A DNA stretch of 64,000 nucleotides from Orlajensenia stereocauli (GTDB taxonomy: Bacteria > Actinomycetota > Actinomycetes > Actinomycetales > Microbacteriaceae). Under the pieces are notes generated by a model. That model was not told the origin of the DNA and ran no database searches. It saw only the letters and a list, made by a program, of their open reading frames with translations. Location: the NCBI RefSeq assembly GCF_039548895.1, contig NZ_JBCLVG010000002.1; one strand, 5' to 3'. The translations under genes were made by a program, and so were the position numbers. Shown in pieces: positions 18,397 to 27,764 of this stretch (positions are counted from its first letter, which is position 1; each line of letters starts with the position of its first letter).

Positions 18397-19973
18397 TCCG
18401 ACGACCGATGACCACGACAGCACGAGCAGCACGAACAGGGCGACAAGGGCGAGGTGCACGAGCCAGAGCTGCCGTCGTCGTCGCTCTCCTGGCGCTCGTG
18501 TTGACCGGCTGCGTGCCCTGGGCCGGAGGGGGAGCCGGAACGCACACGTCGACGCCGACGGGCGAGACGGCTCCGGCCGGCCTCGAGTCGTTCTACGGCC
18601 AGCAGCTGGAGTGGGAGGACTGCGGCGATGGTTTCCAGTGCACGACGGCCGCGGCTCCGCTCGACTACCGGGCGCCTGGCGATGACAGCATAGAGCTGGC
18701 CCTGGTGCGCCATCCGGCGACGGGAGACCGTCTCGGCTCGCTGCTGGTGAACCCGGGCGGCCCCGGTGGATCCGGATACGACCTCGTGAAGGACTCCCTC
18801 GACTTCGCCGTCAGCGCCGACCTCCAGAAGCACTACGACATCATCGGGTTCGACCCCCGAGGCGTGAGCCGGTCTACGCCGGTGACCTGCTACGGAGCCG
18901 AGCAGATGGACACCTACCTCTACGCCATCACTCCCGGTGAGCGAGGGAGCGATCCCTGGCTCACCGCGAAGACCGCCAGGGGCACGGCCTTCGCCGCCGC
19001 CTGCGACTCGAACACGGGAACGCTCCTCGACAACGTCGACACCGAGAGCGCGGCTCGCGACCTCGACGTCCTGCGCGCGGCGCTGGGCGACACCACCCTC
19101 AACTACCTCGGCTACTCCTACGGCACCTATCTCGGTGCTGTCTACGCGGGCCTGTTCCCGGCGAAGGCCGGCCGCCTCGTGCTCGATGGCGCCATCGATC
19201 CGGCTGCGACCAACCTCGACGTGAACATCGAGCAGGCGAAGGGGTTCGAGAGCGCTCTGCGGGCCTACCTCGCCGACTGCCTCGACGGAGCCGATTGCCC
19301 GTTCGACGGCAGTGTCGACGGTGCCATGGGCACGGTGAAAGCCCTGCTCGACTCGGTCGACGCCGCACCCATCCGCGCGACCGACGGCCGCATGCTCGGA
19401 GGCGACACACTGGTCACAGCCATCATCTACCCGCTCTACTCACAGCAGGGCTGGCCGGCTCTCAGCACCATGTTCGACTCCGTCCTGAGCGGATCCGCCG
19501 ATCAGGCGATGTCCTTCGCCGACCAGTACAACGGGCGCGATGCATCCGGGAACTACAGCGACAACTCCACCGAGGCCTTCTATGCCGTCAACTGCATGGA
19601 TTACGCCTACGTGACGGATGCCGCCGCCATGCGCGAGCAGGAGCAGGAACTCGACGCCGCAGCCCCGGTCATCGGCGCCTACTTCGGGTTCGGCGACATC
19701 ACCTGCGCGACCTGGCCGTACACGTCGCGTGCCGAGCGCGCGACGATCAGCGCCGAGGGCTCGCCGCCCATCGTCGTGATCGGCACGACGAACGACCCGG
19801 CGACGCCCTACGTCTGGGCGCAGTCGCTGGCCGCGCAACTCGACGACGGGCGCCTCGTCACCTTCAACGGCGAGGGCCACACGGCGTACAACAAGTCGAA
19901 CTCGTGCGTGAACGATGCCGTCGACACCTTCCTCATCGATGGAACCGCTCCTACCAGCGACCCCGACTGCTGA
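18393..19973 (+). CDS. Secreted lipoprotein alpha/beta hydrolase (TAP-like, prolyl/tripeptidyl aminopeptidase type)
   Basis: 526 residues. The Arg-rich N-terminus, hydrophobic segment and LTGC lipobox predict an exported lipoprotein. The alpha/beta hydrolase core has LLVNPGGPGGSG (oxyanion region), GFDPRGVSRSTPV, the nucleophile motif GYSYGTYLG, and a C-terminal TAP-like domain with GTTNDPATPYVWA and GEGHTAYN bearing the probable catalytic Asp and His. Such enzymes release N-terminal di- or tripeptides outside the cell. GTG 18393 overlaps the holB stop. It is the intact copy of the duplicated pair around holB. The exact peptide specificity cannot be read. Confidence 0.94.
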   Translation: MIRRPMTTTARAARTGRQGRGARARAAVVVALLALVLTGCVPWAGGGAGTHTSTPTGETAPAGLESFYGQQLEWEDCGDGFQCTTAAAPLDYRAPGDDSIELALVRHPATGDRLGSLLVNPGGPGGSGYDLVKDSLDFAVSADLQKHYDIIGFDPRGVSRSTPVTCYGAEQMDTYLYAITPGERGSDPWLTAKTARGTAFAAACDSNTGTLLDNVDTESAARDLDVLRAALGDTTLNYLGYSYGTYLGAVYAGLFPAKAGRLVLDGAIDPAATNLDVNIEQAKGFESALRAYLADCLDGADCPFDGSVDGAMGTVKALLDSVDAAPIRATDGRMLGGDTLVTAIIYPLYSQQGWPALSTMFDSVLSGSADQAMSFADQYNGRDASGNYSDNSTEAFYAVNCMDYAYVTDAAAMREQEQELDAAAPVIGAYFGFGDITCATWPYTSRAERATISAEGSPPIVVIGTTNDPATPYVWAQSLAAQLDDGRLVTFNGEGHTAYNKSNSCVNDAVDTFLIDGTAPTSDPDC

Positions 19974-19984
19974 GGGATCGGCGC

Positions 19985-20038
19985 GGTCGGCGCCGAGCGG
20001 CCGCGACAGAAGCCGACTGACGCCTGTCGGCGCCGACC
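19985..20038. repeat. Inverted repeat downstream of the peptidase gene
   Basis: Perfect 11-base arms GGTCGGCGCCG (19985-19995) and CGGCGCCGACC (20028-20038). Each arm contains the self-palindrome CGGCGCCG, and the two palindromes are 40 bp apart, close to four helical turns. It may act as a terminator for the peptidase gene or a pair of protein sites before tRNA-Thr. Confidence 0.5.
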
Positions 20039-20134
20039 GGACCACGGTCGTGTTCGTGAACGCTCGGCGGAGACGGTATGCTTTCCTACTGTGCCAAGCG
20101 GCATCGTCCCCCGCGGATGATCGCCGAGTGCCAC

Positions 20135-20207
20135 GCCGCCTTAGCTCAGTCGGCAGAGCGTCTCACTCGTAATGAGAAGGTCGTGGGTTCGATTCCCACA
20201 GGCGGCC
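20135..20207 (+). tRNA. tRNA-Thr (anticodon CGT)
   Basis: Acceptor GCCGCCT pairs with AGGCGGC, the D arm TAGCTCAGTCGGCAGAGC is standard, the anticodon stem TCTCA/TGAGA holds loop CTCGTAA (anticodon CGT, reading ACG), and the T arm has GGTTCGATTCC. No CCA is encoded. A -10-like TATGCT lies about 60 bases upstream. Confidence 0.96.
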
Positions 20208-20273
20208 CCGTCACAGCCATCGCATCGTCTCCCTCGGATTCGCCGACGCTTCGGCATGCCCTAGCCTCGAAGC

Positions 20274-21257
20274 ATGACTGATGCACTGCGCTGGGGAATC
20301 CTCGCCACGGGCGGAATCGCCCACGCCATGGCCAACGACCTCGTCCTGAACGGCTTCACCGTGCAGGCCGTCGGGTCACGCTCGCAGGAGGCGGCGGATG
20401 CCTTCGCAGCCGAATTCGGCATCCCCAACGCCCACTCCAGCTACGCAGCTCTGGTGGCGGACCCCGAGGTCGACGTCATCTACGTGTCGACGCCGCACCC
20501 GTTCCACGCCGAGCACGCCTCTCTCGCCCTCGAGGCGGGCAAGCACGTCCTCGTCGAGAAGCCGTTCACGCTGAACGCCGCCGAGGCGCGCCAGGTCGTC
20601 GATCTCGCGAACGAGAAGGGCCTGGTCGTCCTCGAGGCCATGTGGACACGATGGCTGCCGCACATGGTGCGCGTGCGCGAGATCATCGCGGCCGGCACCC
20701 TCGGCGAGGTGCACACCCTCATCGCCGACCACACCCAGGACCTCCCCGACGACCCCGGTCACCGCCTCAACGCCCTCGAGCTCGGCGGCGGCGCCCTGCT
20801 CGATCTCGGCATCTACCCGATCTCGTTCGCATCCGACCTGTTCGGCAGCCCCGAGACGATCCAGGCCTCGGCCACGTTCAAGGACACGGGCGCCGATGCC
20901 CAGGTCGCCACGATCTTCCGCTACGCCGGCGGCCAGATCGCCACGACCCTCTCGGCCAGCGACACCCGCGGGCGCAACATCGCAACGATCCTCGGCACCG
21001 ACGGCCGCATCGACATCGACTCCGTCTGGTACACGCCGACCTCGTTCCGCGCCTACGACGCCGAGGGCGCCGAGATCGAGTCGTTCTCGTCCGATGTGAC
21101 GGGCCGCGGCATGCAGTTCCAGGCCGCGGAACTCGAGCGGCTCGCCGCCGCCGGAGCGACATCCGGCGACATCCTGCCGACCGAGGAGACCGTGGCGGTG
21201 CTCGAGACCCTCGACACGATCCGGGCCCAGATCGGCCTCCGCTACCCGGGCGAATGA
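20274..21257 (+). CDS. Gfo/Idh/MocA family oxidoreductase
   Basis: 327 residues. The N-terminal Rossmann fold starts RWGILATGGIAHAMANDL; the family motif YVSTPHPFHAEHA and EKPFTLNAAEA (the EKP lysine is catalytic in the family) follow, then a C-terminal domain with GGGALLDLGIYPISFA. These are NAD(P)-dependent dehydrogenases of sugars, inositols or trans-dihydrodiols; the substrate is not determined. TAGCCT (20262-20267) lies 6 bases before ATG, so the message is probably leaderless. It appears to be a single-gene unit. Confidence 0.93.
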   Translation: MTDALRWGILATGGIAHAMANDLVLNGFTVQAVGSRSQEAADAFAAEFGIPNAHSSYAALVADPEVDVIYVSTPHPFHAEHASLALEAGKHVLVEKPFTLNAAEARQVVDLANEKGLVVLEAMWTRWLPHMVRVREIIAAGTLGEVHTLIADHTQDLPDDPGHRLNALELGGGALLDLGIYPISFASDLFGSPETIQASATFKDTGADAQVATIFRYAGGQIATTLSASDTRGRNIATILGTDGRIDIDSVWYTPTSFRAYDAEGAEIESFSSDVTGRGMQFQAAELERLAAAGATSGDILPTEETVAVLETLDTIRAQIGLRYPGE

Positions 21258-21308
21258 TCGGAGCCGTCTTGCGGATTCTCTCAGGCGCGACAGCGTAGGC
21301 TGCCGCGA

Positions 21309-22772
21309 ATGACTGAAACGGATGCCCCGAGCACGCCGGCCGCTCCGGCCAGGGGTGGGCTCTTCCGCGAGCACCGCCGCGGCTGGACCATCGTCGGCGG
21401 TGCCGTCGCCGTGGCGCTGCTCGCCGGTGCCGCCCTCGCCTCCGGTGCCGCAGCGGGCAGCCCCGCGCCGCTCGCGACCCAGACGGCAGCGGCATCCGCG
21501 ACCCCGACGGCCACGCCGACCCCGACCCCGACCCCCGACCCGCGTGCCACTCCGGCCGCTGCGGCACCCGCGAGCCGGCTGCGCACCTGTTCCGTGACCG
21601 ATCTCGCCTCAGACAGCCGCCTCGCCTCCATGCAGGCCCAGGTGCTGAACGCCACGACGGGCGAGGTGCTGTTCGACCGCGGCGGCACGACGCCATCGCG
21701 CGCCGCGAGCGTCATGAAGGTGCTCACCACCGCTGCTGCACTGAAGGTGCTCGGCCCCGACTACAGGGCGACGACGACAGTGGTGAAGGGCTCCGAGCCG
21801 GGGTCCGCCGTACTCGTCGGGGGTGGAGACCTCACCCTCTCGCGCCTGCCATCGGGTGAGACGTCGGCCTACGAGGGTGCTGCGCACCTCGACGACCTCG
21901 CGAACCAGGTGCGGACAGCGTGGGCCGCCGACCCGGCGAACCCGCCTCTGACGAAGCTCATCCTCGACTCGTCCCTCTTCACCGGCCCCGACTGGCAGCC
22001 GAGCTGGGACTCCAAGGAGCAGTACGACGGCTACATGTCGCGCGTGACGGCCCTACAGGTCGACGGCGACCGCGATGACCCGTACAGCAATACCTCGGCT
22101 CGCAGCGACGACCCCGTCGGCCGTGCCGGACAGGCATTCGCCGACCAGCTCGGCGGCATCCAGGCCATCGAGCTCGGAACGGCGCCTGCCGGAGCGGCCG
22201 CCCTCGGAAGCGTGCAGTCGGCCCCGGTGTCGACGCTCGTGCAGCAGTCGCTCATCGTCTCAGACAACACGATCGCCGAGATGCTCGCACGTCTCACCGC
22301 CGTCACGGCCGGAACCGGTAGCGACTTCTCGGCCATCCAGCCCGCCGTGGTCGCCGCCCTCGACGGTTATGGCGTCGACACCACCGGAATCGTCGTCGTC
22401 GACGGCTCGGGGCTGTCCGACGACAACGCCATCCCGCCGTCGTACCTCACCCGCCTGTTCGTCAAGATCAACGCGCGCGAGGCGAACCTGGGCGTCATCG
22501 CGGACGGCCTTCCTGTCGCCGGACGCTCCGGCTCGCTGTCCTACAGCGACAGGTTCACCGGGGATGCATCCGTGGCCGACGGCTCGGTGTTCGCCAAGAC
22601 CGGCTGGATCGACACCGGGTACACCCTCTCCGGCATCATCGCCGCCTCGGACGGGACCCCGCTGACATTCGCCGTCTACGCCCTCGGCGACGTGAGCGAA
22701 GACGCCAAGACCGCCATCGACCTGCTCACGGCCGGCTTCTACAGCTGCGGCGACAACCTCTCCAACAACTGA
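21309..22772 (+). CDS. dacB: D-alanyl-D-alanine carboxypeptidase/endopeptidase, PBP4 (S13) family
   Basis: 487 residues. A membrane helix near residues 29-54, a Thr/Pro-rich linker (ATPTPTPTPDP) and then the S13 domain: serine motif SVMK at about 134, SDN at about 317 and KTG at about 430. It trims or cleaves peptidoglycan peptides outside the membrane. There are no cysteines of a lipobox, so it is anchored by the helix. A -10 TAGGCT (21296-21301) lies 7 bases before ATG 21309, suggesting a leaderless mRNA. The tilS and hpt genes that often follow dacB in actinobacteria are not here. Confidence 0.95.
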   Translation: MTETDAPSTPAAPARGGLFREHRRGWTIVGGAVAVALLAGAALASGAAAGSPAPLATQTAAASATPTATPTPTPTPDPRATPAAAAPASRLRTCSVTDLASDSRLASMQAQVLNATTGEVLFDRGGTTPSRAASVMKVLTTAAALKVLGPDYRATTTVVKGSEPGSAVLVGGGDLTLSRLPSGETSAYEGAAHLDDLANQVRTAWAADPANPPLTKLILDSSLFTGPDWQPSWDSKEQYDGYMSRVTALQVDGDRDDPYSNTSARSDDPVGRAGQAFADQLGGIQAIELGTAPAGAAALGSVQSAPVSTLVQQSLIVSDNTIAEMLARLTAVTAGTGSDFSAIQPAVVAALDGYGVDTTGIVVVDGSGLSDDNAIPPSYLTRLFVKINAREANLGVIADGLPVAGRSGSLSYSDRFTGDASVADGSVFAKTGWIDTGYTLSGIIAASDGTPLTFAVYALGDVSEDAKTAIDLLTAGFYSCGDNLSNN

Positions 22773-22798
22773 CCACGTCGTACGATCGGGGCTGATCC

Positions 22799-23953
22799 GT
22801 GGGCGATGACGAACTGATCGACCTCGTGCGGGAGCTCGTAGCGATCCCGTCGGTCAACCCGTCGCTCGGCGGCGGCGGTGCCGGAGAGGCCGCCGTCGCG
22901 CGGTTCGCCGCCGGCTGGCTGGCCGCCCGCGGATTCGAGGTGTGGCTGATCGGCCGCGATGCGAGCCGTCCGAGCGTGCTGGCCGTCGCGGCAGGCAGCG
23001 GCGGCGGGCGCACCCTTCTCGTCAACGGGCATCTCGACACCGTTGGCGTCGACGGATTCACCGGAGACCCGTTCGACGCGCGGATCGCCGAGGGACGGAT
23101 GCTCGGTCGCGGCGTCTACGACATGAAGAGCGGTGCAGCGGCGGCGATGATCGCCGCGAGTCGGGCCAGCGGGTCCGGTCTGCGGGGCGACGTCGTGCTC
23201 ACCCTCGTGGCCGACGAGGAGTTCGCGTCGGTGGGTACCGAGGACTCCCTCCTCGCCATCGCCGAGCGCGGCATCCGTGCCGACGGGGCCATCGTCGTGG
23301 AGCCGACCGGGTCACGGCTCACCGTGGCGCACCGCGGCTTCGCGTGGTTCACCCTGGCGATCACCGGCGTTCCCGCCCACGGTTCCCAACCCGAGCTGGG
23401 CGTCGACGCGATCTCTCACGCCACCGACGTGCTGCTGGCGCTGCGTTCCCTCGACGCCGAACTGGCCGCCCGCGCCGCTCATCCGATGCTTCCCCGATCG
23501 ACGGTGCGCGTCGCGACGATCGTCGCTGGAAGCGACGCCGCGACAGTCGCCGCCCACGCGCGCCTGACCATCGAACGCCGCACCCTGCCCGGCGAGACCC
23601 CGGCCGCGGTGCGCCGGGAGATCGAGGCCGCGCTCGCGTCCGTCGCCGCGGCCGACGGCATCCGGTGGGACCTGACCGAGCTGGTGTCCCGAGGGGCGTT
23701 CGAGACGCCGACGGATGCCCCGATCCAACGAGTCGTGAGCGATGCCGTTCTCCAGGCGACGGGGACGGCAGTCGAGCTGCAGGGCGACCCGTGGTGGACC
23801 GACGCCGGACTCCTCGCTGAAGCTGGCATCCCCACAGTGCTGTTCGGCGTCGACGGCGGCGGCGCCCACGCGCCTGACGAATGGCTCGATCTCGCCTCCG
23901 TGCAACGGCTCGCCGCCGTGCTGGAGCGCTCGATCGCCGACTTCTGCTCGTGA
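22799..23953 (+). CDS. M20-family metallopeptidase/deacylase (ArgE/DapE type)
   Basis: 384 residues. The zinc site motifs are in order: NGHLDTVGVD, GRGVYDMKSGAAA, VADEEFASVGT and EPTGSRLTVAHRG, with the dimerisation domain at about 170-290. Enzymes of this family remove acyl groups from amino acids (acetylornithine, succinyl-diaminopimelate) or cleave dipeptides. ArgE itself would be redundant, since the window has argJ, so another substrate is likely. The GTG start 22799 lacks a strong ribosome site; TACGAT at 22781-22786 is a possible -10 12 bases upstream. Confidence 0.9.
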   Translation: MGDDELIDLVRELVAIPSVNPSLGGGGAGEAAVARFAAGWLAARGFEVWLIGRDASRPSVLAVAAGSGGGRTLLVNGHLDTVGVDGFTGDPFDARIAEGRMLGRGVYDMKSGAAAAMIAASRASGSGLRGDVVLTLVADEEFASVGTEDSLLAIAERGIRADGAIVVEPTGSRLTVAHRGFAWFTLAITGVPAHGSQPELGVDAISHATDVLLALRSLDAELAARAAHPMLPRSTVRVATIVAGSDAATVAAHARLTIERRTLPGETPAAVRREIEAALASVAAADGIRWDLTELVSRGAFETPTDAPIQRVVSDAVLQATGTAVELQGDPWWTDAGLLAEAGIPTVLFGVDGGGAHAPDEWLDLASVQRLAAVLERSIADFCS

Positions 23954-24024
23954 GTCGAAGGCGCGACGGGTGCCTCTCGCCGGCTCTCGCGCGATAATCG
24001 AAGGACGAGCATCAGGAGGCTGAC

Positions 24025-24648
24025 GTGACACGGGCACTGTTCATCATCGACGTGCAGAACGACTTCACCGAGGGCGGCGCCCTGGGCGTCGACGGCGGTG
24101 CCGCCGTCGCGGCCGGAGTGAGCGCGCTGCTGGAACGGCATCCGGATGCCTACGACGTGGTGTTCGCCTCACGCGACTGGCACGACGGCGGCAACGACAA
24201 CGGCGGACACTTCGCGACGGATGGCGCTCCCGACTTCGTCGACACCTGGCCGTCGCACTGTGTCTCGGGCACCGCCGGCGCCGAATACCACCCCGACCTC
24301 GCCACCGACGGAATCGACGTTCACGTGCGCAAGGGGCAGGGGGTTCCCGCGTACTCCATCTTCGAGGGCACGACAGAGCAGGGTGAGACCGTCTCGGAAC
24401 TGCTGACGGCGCGCGGCGTGACAGCGGTGGACGTCGTCGGAATCGCCACCGACTACTGCGTGCGGGCGAGCGCGCTCGACGCCGTCGAACACGGCCAGCA
24501 CGTGCGCGTGCTCACAGACCTCGTGGCCGGTGTCGCCCCCGACTCCAGTGCGGCGGCACTCGCCGAGCTGGCGCACGTCGGCGTCGAGATCACGGCATCG
24601 GAGGCCCTGATGGGGGAGACTGGCGCACCGGGCGCACCCGACGCGTGA
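24025..24648 (+). CDS. pncA: Nicotinamidase/pyrazinamidase-like isochorismatase-family hydrolase
   Basis: 207 residues. The catalytic triad of the family is visible: Asp in FIIDVQNDF, Lys in VHVRKGQG, and Cys in GIATDYCVRAS; metal ligands fit FASRDWHD and WPSHCV. It should convert nicotinamide to nicotinate for NAD salvage and would also activate pyrazinamide. AGGAGG (24014-24019) precedes GTG 24025 by 5 bases. It overlaps the next gene by GTGA, so the two form an operon. Confidence 0.94.
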   Translation: MTRALFIIDVQNDFTEGGALGVDGGAAVAAGVSALLERHPDAYDVVFASRDWHDGGNDNGGHFATDGAPDFVDTWPSHCVSGTAGAEYHPDLATDGIDVHVRKGQGVPAYSIFEGTTEQGETVSELLTARGVTAVDVVGIATDYCVRASALDAVEHGQHVRVLTDLVAGVAPDSSAAALAELAHVGVEITASEALMGETGAPGAPDA

Positions 24649-25433
24649 CCCGCTTCGCCGTGTCGGCTGACGGCACCCGCATCGCCTACGACGTTCATGG
24701 TGCGACCGCTGGCGCCGCTGGCACCGCTGGCACCGCTGGCGACGGGGGCGCCGGCACCGGGCAGCCGCCGATCCTCCTGGTGCACGGCTTCGCCTCCGAC
24801 CCACGCGTCACGTGGGAGGCCACGGGGTGGGTGCGCTTCCTGCAGCGCGCCGGCCGCGAGGTCATCACCGTCGACCTGCGGGGTCACGGACGCAGCGACA
24901 GCCCCGTCGACGCCGCCCGCTACGCCCCGGACGTGCAGGCCGCCGACCTCCGCGCAGTGCTCGACGGGGCCCGCGTCTCCATCGCGGACGTCGTCGCCTA
25001 CTCGATGGGCGCCAGGATCGCCTCGGCGTTAGCGCGGCTCGCGCCGTCGAGCATCCGTCGCCTCGTGCTCGGCGGTACGGGCCCGCTCGAGGTCTTCGCG
25101 ACCTGGCGGGGTGGAGACGACGAACGGATGCTGCGCACGGCCGACTTCGACGGCAACCCGATCGCGCGGGCCGTCGTCGGGCCCGCGCTGGCGGCTGGAG
25201 CCGACCCCGCCGTCCTGCTGGCCTGCATCCGGGGCATGACCGGCGCCCCGCTGCTGCGACCTGGGGAGATCCCGGTGCTCATCGTCGTGGGAGAGCTCGA
25301 CCCCGTCGGAGCGGGAGCCGCGGAACTCGCGGTCGAGTGGAGAGCGGCGTTCGCATCGATCCCCGGCCGGGATCACATCAACGTCCTCACGGCCCGCGTC
25401 TTCAAGGACGCGGCGCTGGTGTTCCTCGGCTGA
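24645..25433 (+). CDS. Alpha/beta hydrolase
   Basis: 262 residues, start GTG 24645 overlapping pncA. The fold motifs are LLVHGFASDP (oxyanion), VDLRGHGRSD, nucleophile AYSMGARIA, acid in VGELDPVG and histidine in PGRDHINVL. The substrate is unknown. Near the N-terminus (about residues 20-35) a Gly/Ala/Thr run is encoded by four tandem 9-bp units (24703-24738, consensus GCACCGCTG), lengthening a surface loop between two strands. Its overlap with pncA suggests co-expression, not a shared pathway. Confidence 0.88.
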   Translation: MTRFAVSADGTRIAYDVHGATAGAAGTAGTAGDGGAGTGQPPILLVHGFASDPRVTWEATGWVRFLQRAGREVITVDLRGHGRSDSPVDAARYAPDVQAADLRAVLDGARVSIADVVAYSMGARIASALARLAPSSIRRLVLGGTGPLEVFATWRGGDDERMLRTADFDGNPIARAVVGPALAAGADPAVLLACIRGMTGAPLLRPGEIPVLIVVGELDPVGAGAAELAVEWRAAFASIPGRDHINVLTARVFKDAALVFLG

Positions 25434-25440
25434 CATCACA

Positions 25441-25480
25441 CCCGTTCGTCGAGGCCCGGGCGAAGCCCGCGGTCGACACG
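25441..25480 (+). repeat. Dispersed intergenic hairpin repeat, copy 1
   Basis: The segment CGTTCGTCGAGGCCCG...GCGGTCGA contains the small hairpin GGGC-GAA-GCCC. Related segments occur at 31311-31347 and 42154-42190, always in gaps between genes and in the same orientation. The rest of the gap (25481-25543) is GC-rich and holds nothing I recognise. Confidence 0.6.
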
Positions 25481-25543
25481 CATCTCCTGTGCCGGGCGCG
25501 CGTCGGGCGGTCGCTTCGCTCGGCCCTCGGCGAGCGGCTCGGT

Positions 25544-26152
25544 TCAACGAGCGTGCGTAGACTTCAGCACCCTGTAGCCCATGCCGACGGCCTCGCGGGC
25601 GATGACCAGGTCGGGGAACTCCTCCTTCATCCACTTGTGCAGGGAGTCGGCCCCGAGGTTCTTCTGCACCACGAGCCAGGCCTCGGAGTCCGGAGCGAGT
25701 CGCGGAATCCAGGTCTGCAGCAGAGCGTGCAGCTCGGCCTTGCCGATGCGGATGGGCGGGTTCGACCAGATGGTCGAGAACGTCAGTCTGGCGGGAACAT
25801 CCTCGGGCCGCACGGCGTTGATGTTGGAGACGCCGACGGCAGCGGCGTTCCGACGCACCAACTCCAGGGCACGATCGTTCACGTCGACGGCCCAGACCGT
25901 GGCATCGGGAGCCTCGAGGGCCATCGTCAGCGCGATGGGTCCCCAGCCCGAGCCGATATCGAGCAGATCACCGGTCTGCGGGGGAGTCGGAACGTTGTCG
26001 AGAAGCACAGCAGTGCCATCGTCGATGTGGTCGGGACTGAACACCCCGCCCGCCGTCGTGAGAGTGAACTCCCGCCCGCTCAACTGCACCGTGATCTGCC
26101 TCGGCTTCAGTTCGGTCGACGGGTCATTCGTGAAGTAATGCTCTGAAGCCAT
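25544..26152 (-). CDS. Class I SAM methyltransferase, RsmC-like
   Basis: 202 residues. The SAM motif LDIGSGWGPIALTMALE, the acidic residue in WAVDVNDRALEL and the NPP motif in IWSNPPIRIGK place it with RsmC/RlmG-type guanine-N2 rRNA methyltransferases. It has the single catalytic domain only, as usual for Gram-positive YbxB-type proteins. The start ATG 26152 (MASEHYFTND) is preferred over 26233, which would overlap the divergent hflX. The target nucleotide cannot be read. Confidence 0.9.
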   Translation of the reverse strand: MASEHYFTNDPSTELKPRQITVQLSGREFTLTTAGGVFSPDHIDDGTAVLLDNVPTPPQTGDLLDIGSGWGPIALTMALEAPDATVWAVDVNDRALELVRRNAAAVGVSNINAVRPEDVPARLTFSTIWSNPPIRIGKAELHALLQTWIPRLAPDSEAWLVVQKNLGADSLHKWMKEEFPDLVIAREAVGMGYRVLKSTHAR

Positions 26153-26213
26153 GAGAGGGAAACTACCCGACCGGGCTGAGCGAGGCCAATGGGGCAACGA
26201 TAGGATTGAAGCA

Positions 26214-27764
26214 ATGACTGAACCCGATACCACGATGCCGGACGACGACGTCGTCTCCCGCGTCCTCGCCAGCGCCGAGCAGCGCGCCGGCTACACCATC
26301 TTCGGCGGCTCCGCGCAGGCGCTGCAGGACGACGAGGGTCGCGCCCACCGCGTCGACTCCGACGGCGACCAGTTCGACCGGGAAGATCGCCAGGCGCTGC
26401 GCCGTGTGGCCGGTCTCTCGACGGAACTCGAAGACGTCACCGAGGTCGAGTACCGTCAGCTGCGCCTCGAGAACGTCGTGCTCATCGGCGTCTACTCGCA
26501 GGGCTCGCAGACCGACGCCGAGAATTCCATCCGCGAACTCGCGGCACTCGCCGAGACCGCAGGCGCGACAGTGCTCGACGGCCTGCTCCAGCGTCGACCG
26601 CACCCAGACCCCAGCACCTACCTCGGCAGCGGCAAGGCCCGCGAGCTCGCCGGAATCGTCGCTTCGCTCGGCGCAGACACCGTCATCGCTGACACCGAGC
26701 TCGCGCCCAGCCAGCGACGAGCGCTCGAAGACGTCGTGAAGGTCAAGGTCATCGACCGCACGGCCGTCATCCTCGACATCTTCAGCCAGCACGCCACCAG
26801 CCGTGAGGGCAAGGCCCAGGTCGAGCTCGCGCAGCTCGAGTACCTGCTCCCGCGTCTGCGCGGTTGGGGTGAGTCGATGTCCCGCCAGGCCGGTGGCCAG
26901 GTCGGTGGTGCCGGCGCCGGCATGGGCTCGCGTGGTCCCGGTGAGACGAAGATCGAACTCGATCGTCGCCGCATCCACACCCGCATGGCGAAGCTCCGCA
27001 AGTCGATCGTCGCGATGAAGCCCGCACGCGAGGCAAAGCGCGCGAACCGCAAGCGCAACACCGTGCCATCTGTCGCCATCGCGGGCTACACGAACGCCGG
27101 CAAGTCCAGCCTCGTGAACCGCGTCACCAAGGCCGGTCTCCTGGTCGAGAACGCCCTGTTCGCGACCCTCGACGCCACCGTGCGCAAGAACACCACGGAA
27201 GACGGCCGGCTCTACACGATCGCCGACACCGTCGGCTTCGTGCGCAACCTGCCGCACCAGCTCGTCGAGGCGTTCCGGTCCACGCTCGAGGAGGTCGCCG
27301 ACTCCGACCTCATCCTGCACGTCGTCGACGCCTCCCACCCCGACCCGGCCGGCCAGATCCAGACCGTGCGCGACGTCATCGGCGAGGTGGAGGCGCGCCA
27401 CATCCCCGAGCTCGTGGTCTTCAACAAGTCCGACCTCGTGAGCGACGACGACCGCCTCGTGCTGCGCGGACTCGAGCCCAACGCCGTCTTCGTGTCTGCG
27501 CGATCGGGCGAGGGCATCGACGAGCTCCTCCGGAAGATCGCGGAGCTGCTTCCCGATCCGAGCGTCGAGGTCGAGCTGCTCATCCCGTATGAGCGCGGCG
27601 AACTGGTGTCCAGCCTGCACGTGCGCGGCCGGGTCCTCGCCACCGAGCACACCGAGCACGGAACGACGGTGCGCGCCCTCGTGCACCCCGAGTTCGCCGC
27701 CCAGCTGGCGGGGTTCAGGGTGCCCGATGCCGCGGTGTCGGCATCCGCCGTTCCCGCGGTCTGA
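26214..27764 (+). CDS. hflX: Ribosome-associated GTPase HflX
   Basis: 516 residues. The N-terminal HflX domain contains GLLQRRPHPDPSTYLGSGKA, a glycine-rich linker (GGQVGGAGAGMGSRGPGE) leads into a coiled coil, and the G domain has G1 GYTNAGKSS (about 291), G3 DTVGFVRNLP and G4 NKSD. HflX splits stalled 70S ribosomes under heat or antibiotic stress. A -10 TAGGAT (26201-26206) lies 7 bases before ATG 26214, so the mRNA should be leaderless; longer starts to 26151 would overlap the divergent methyltransferase promoter. Confidence 0.97.
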   Translation: MTEPDTTMPDDDVVSRVLASAEQRAGYTIFGGSAQALQDDEGRAHRVDSDGDQFDREDRQALRRVAGLSTELEDVTEVEYRQLRLENVVLIGVYSQGSQTDAENSIRELAALAETAGATVLDGLLQRRPHPDPSTYLGSGKARELAGIVASLGADTVIADTELAPSQRRALEDVVKVKVIDRTAVILDIFSQHATSREGKAQVELAQLEYLLPRLRGWGESMSRQAGGQVGGAGAGMGSRGPGETKIELDRRRIHTRMAKLRKSIVAMKPAREAKRANRKRNTVPSVAIAGYTNAGKSSLVNRVTKAGLLVENALFATLDATVRKNTTEDGRLYTIADTVGFVRNLPHQLVEAFRSTLEEVADSDLILHVVDASHPDPAGQIQTVRDVIGEVEARHIPELVVFNKSDLVSDDDRLVLRGLEPNAVFVSARSGEGIDELLRKIAELLPDPSVEVELLIPYERGELVSSLHVRGRVLATEHTEHGTTVRALVHPEFAAQLAGFRVPDAAVSASAVPAV

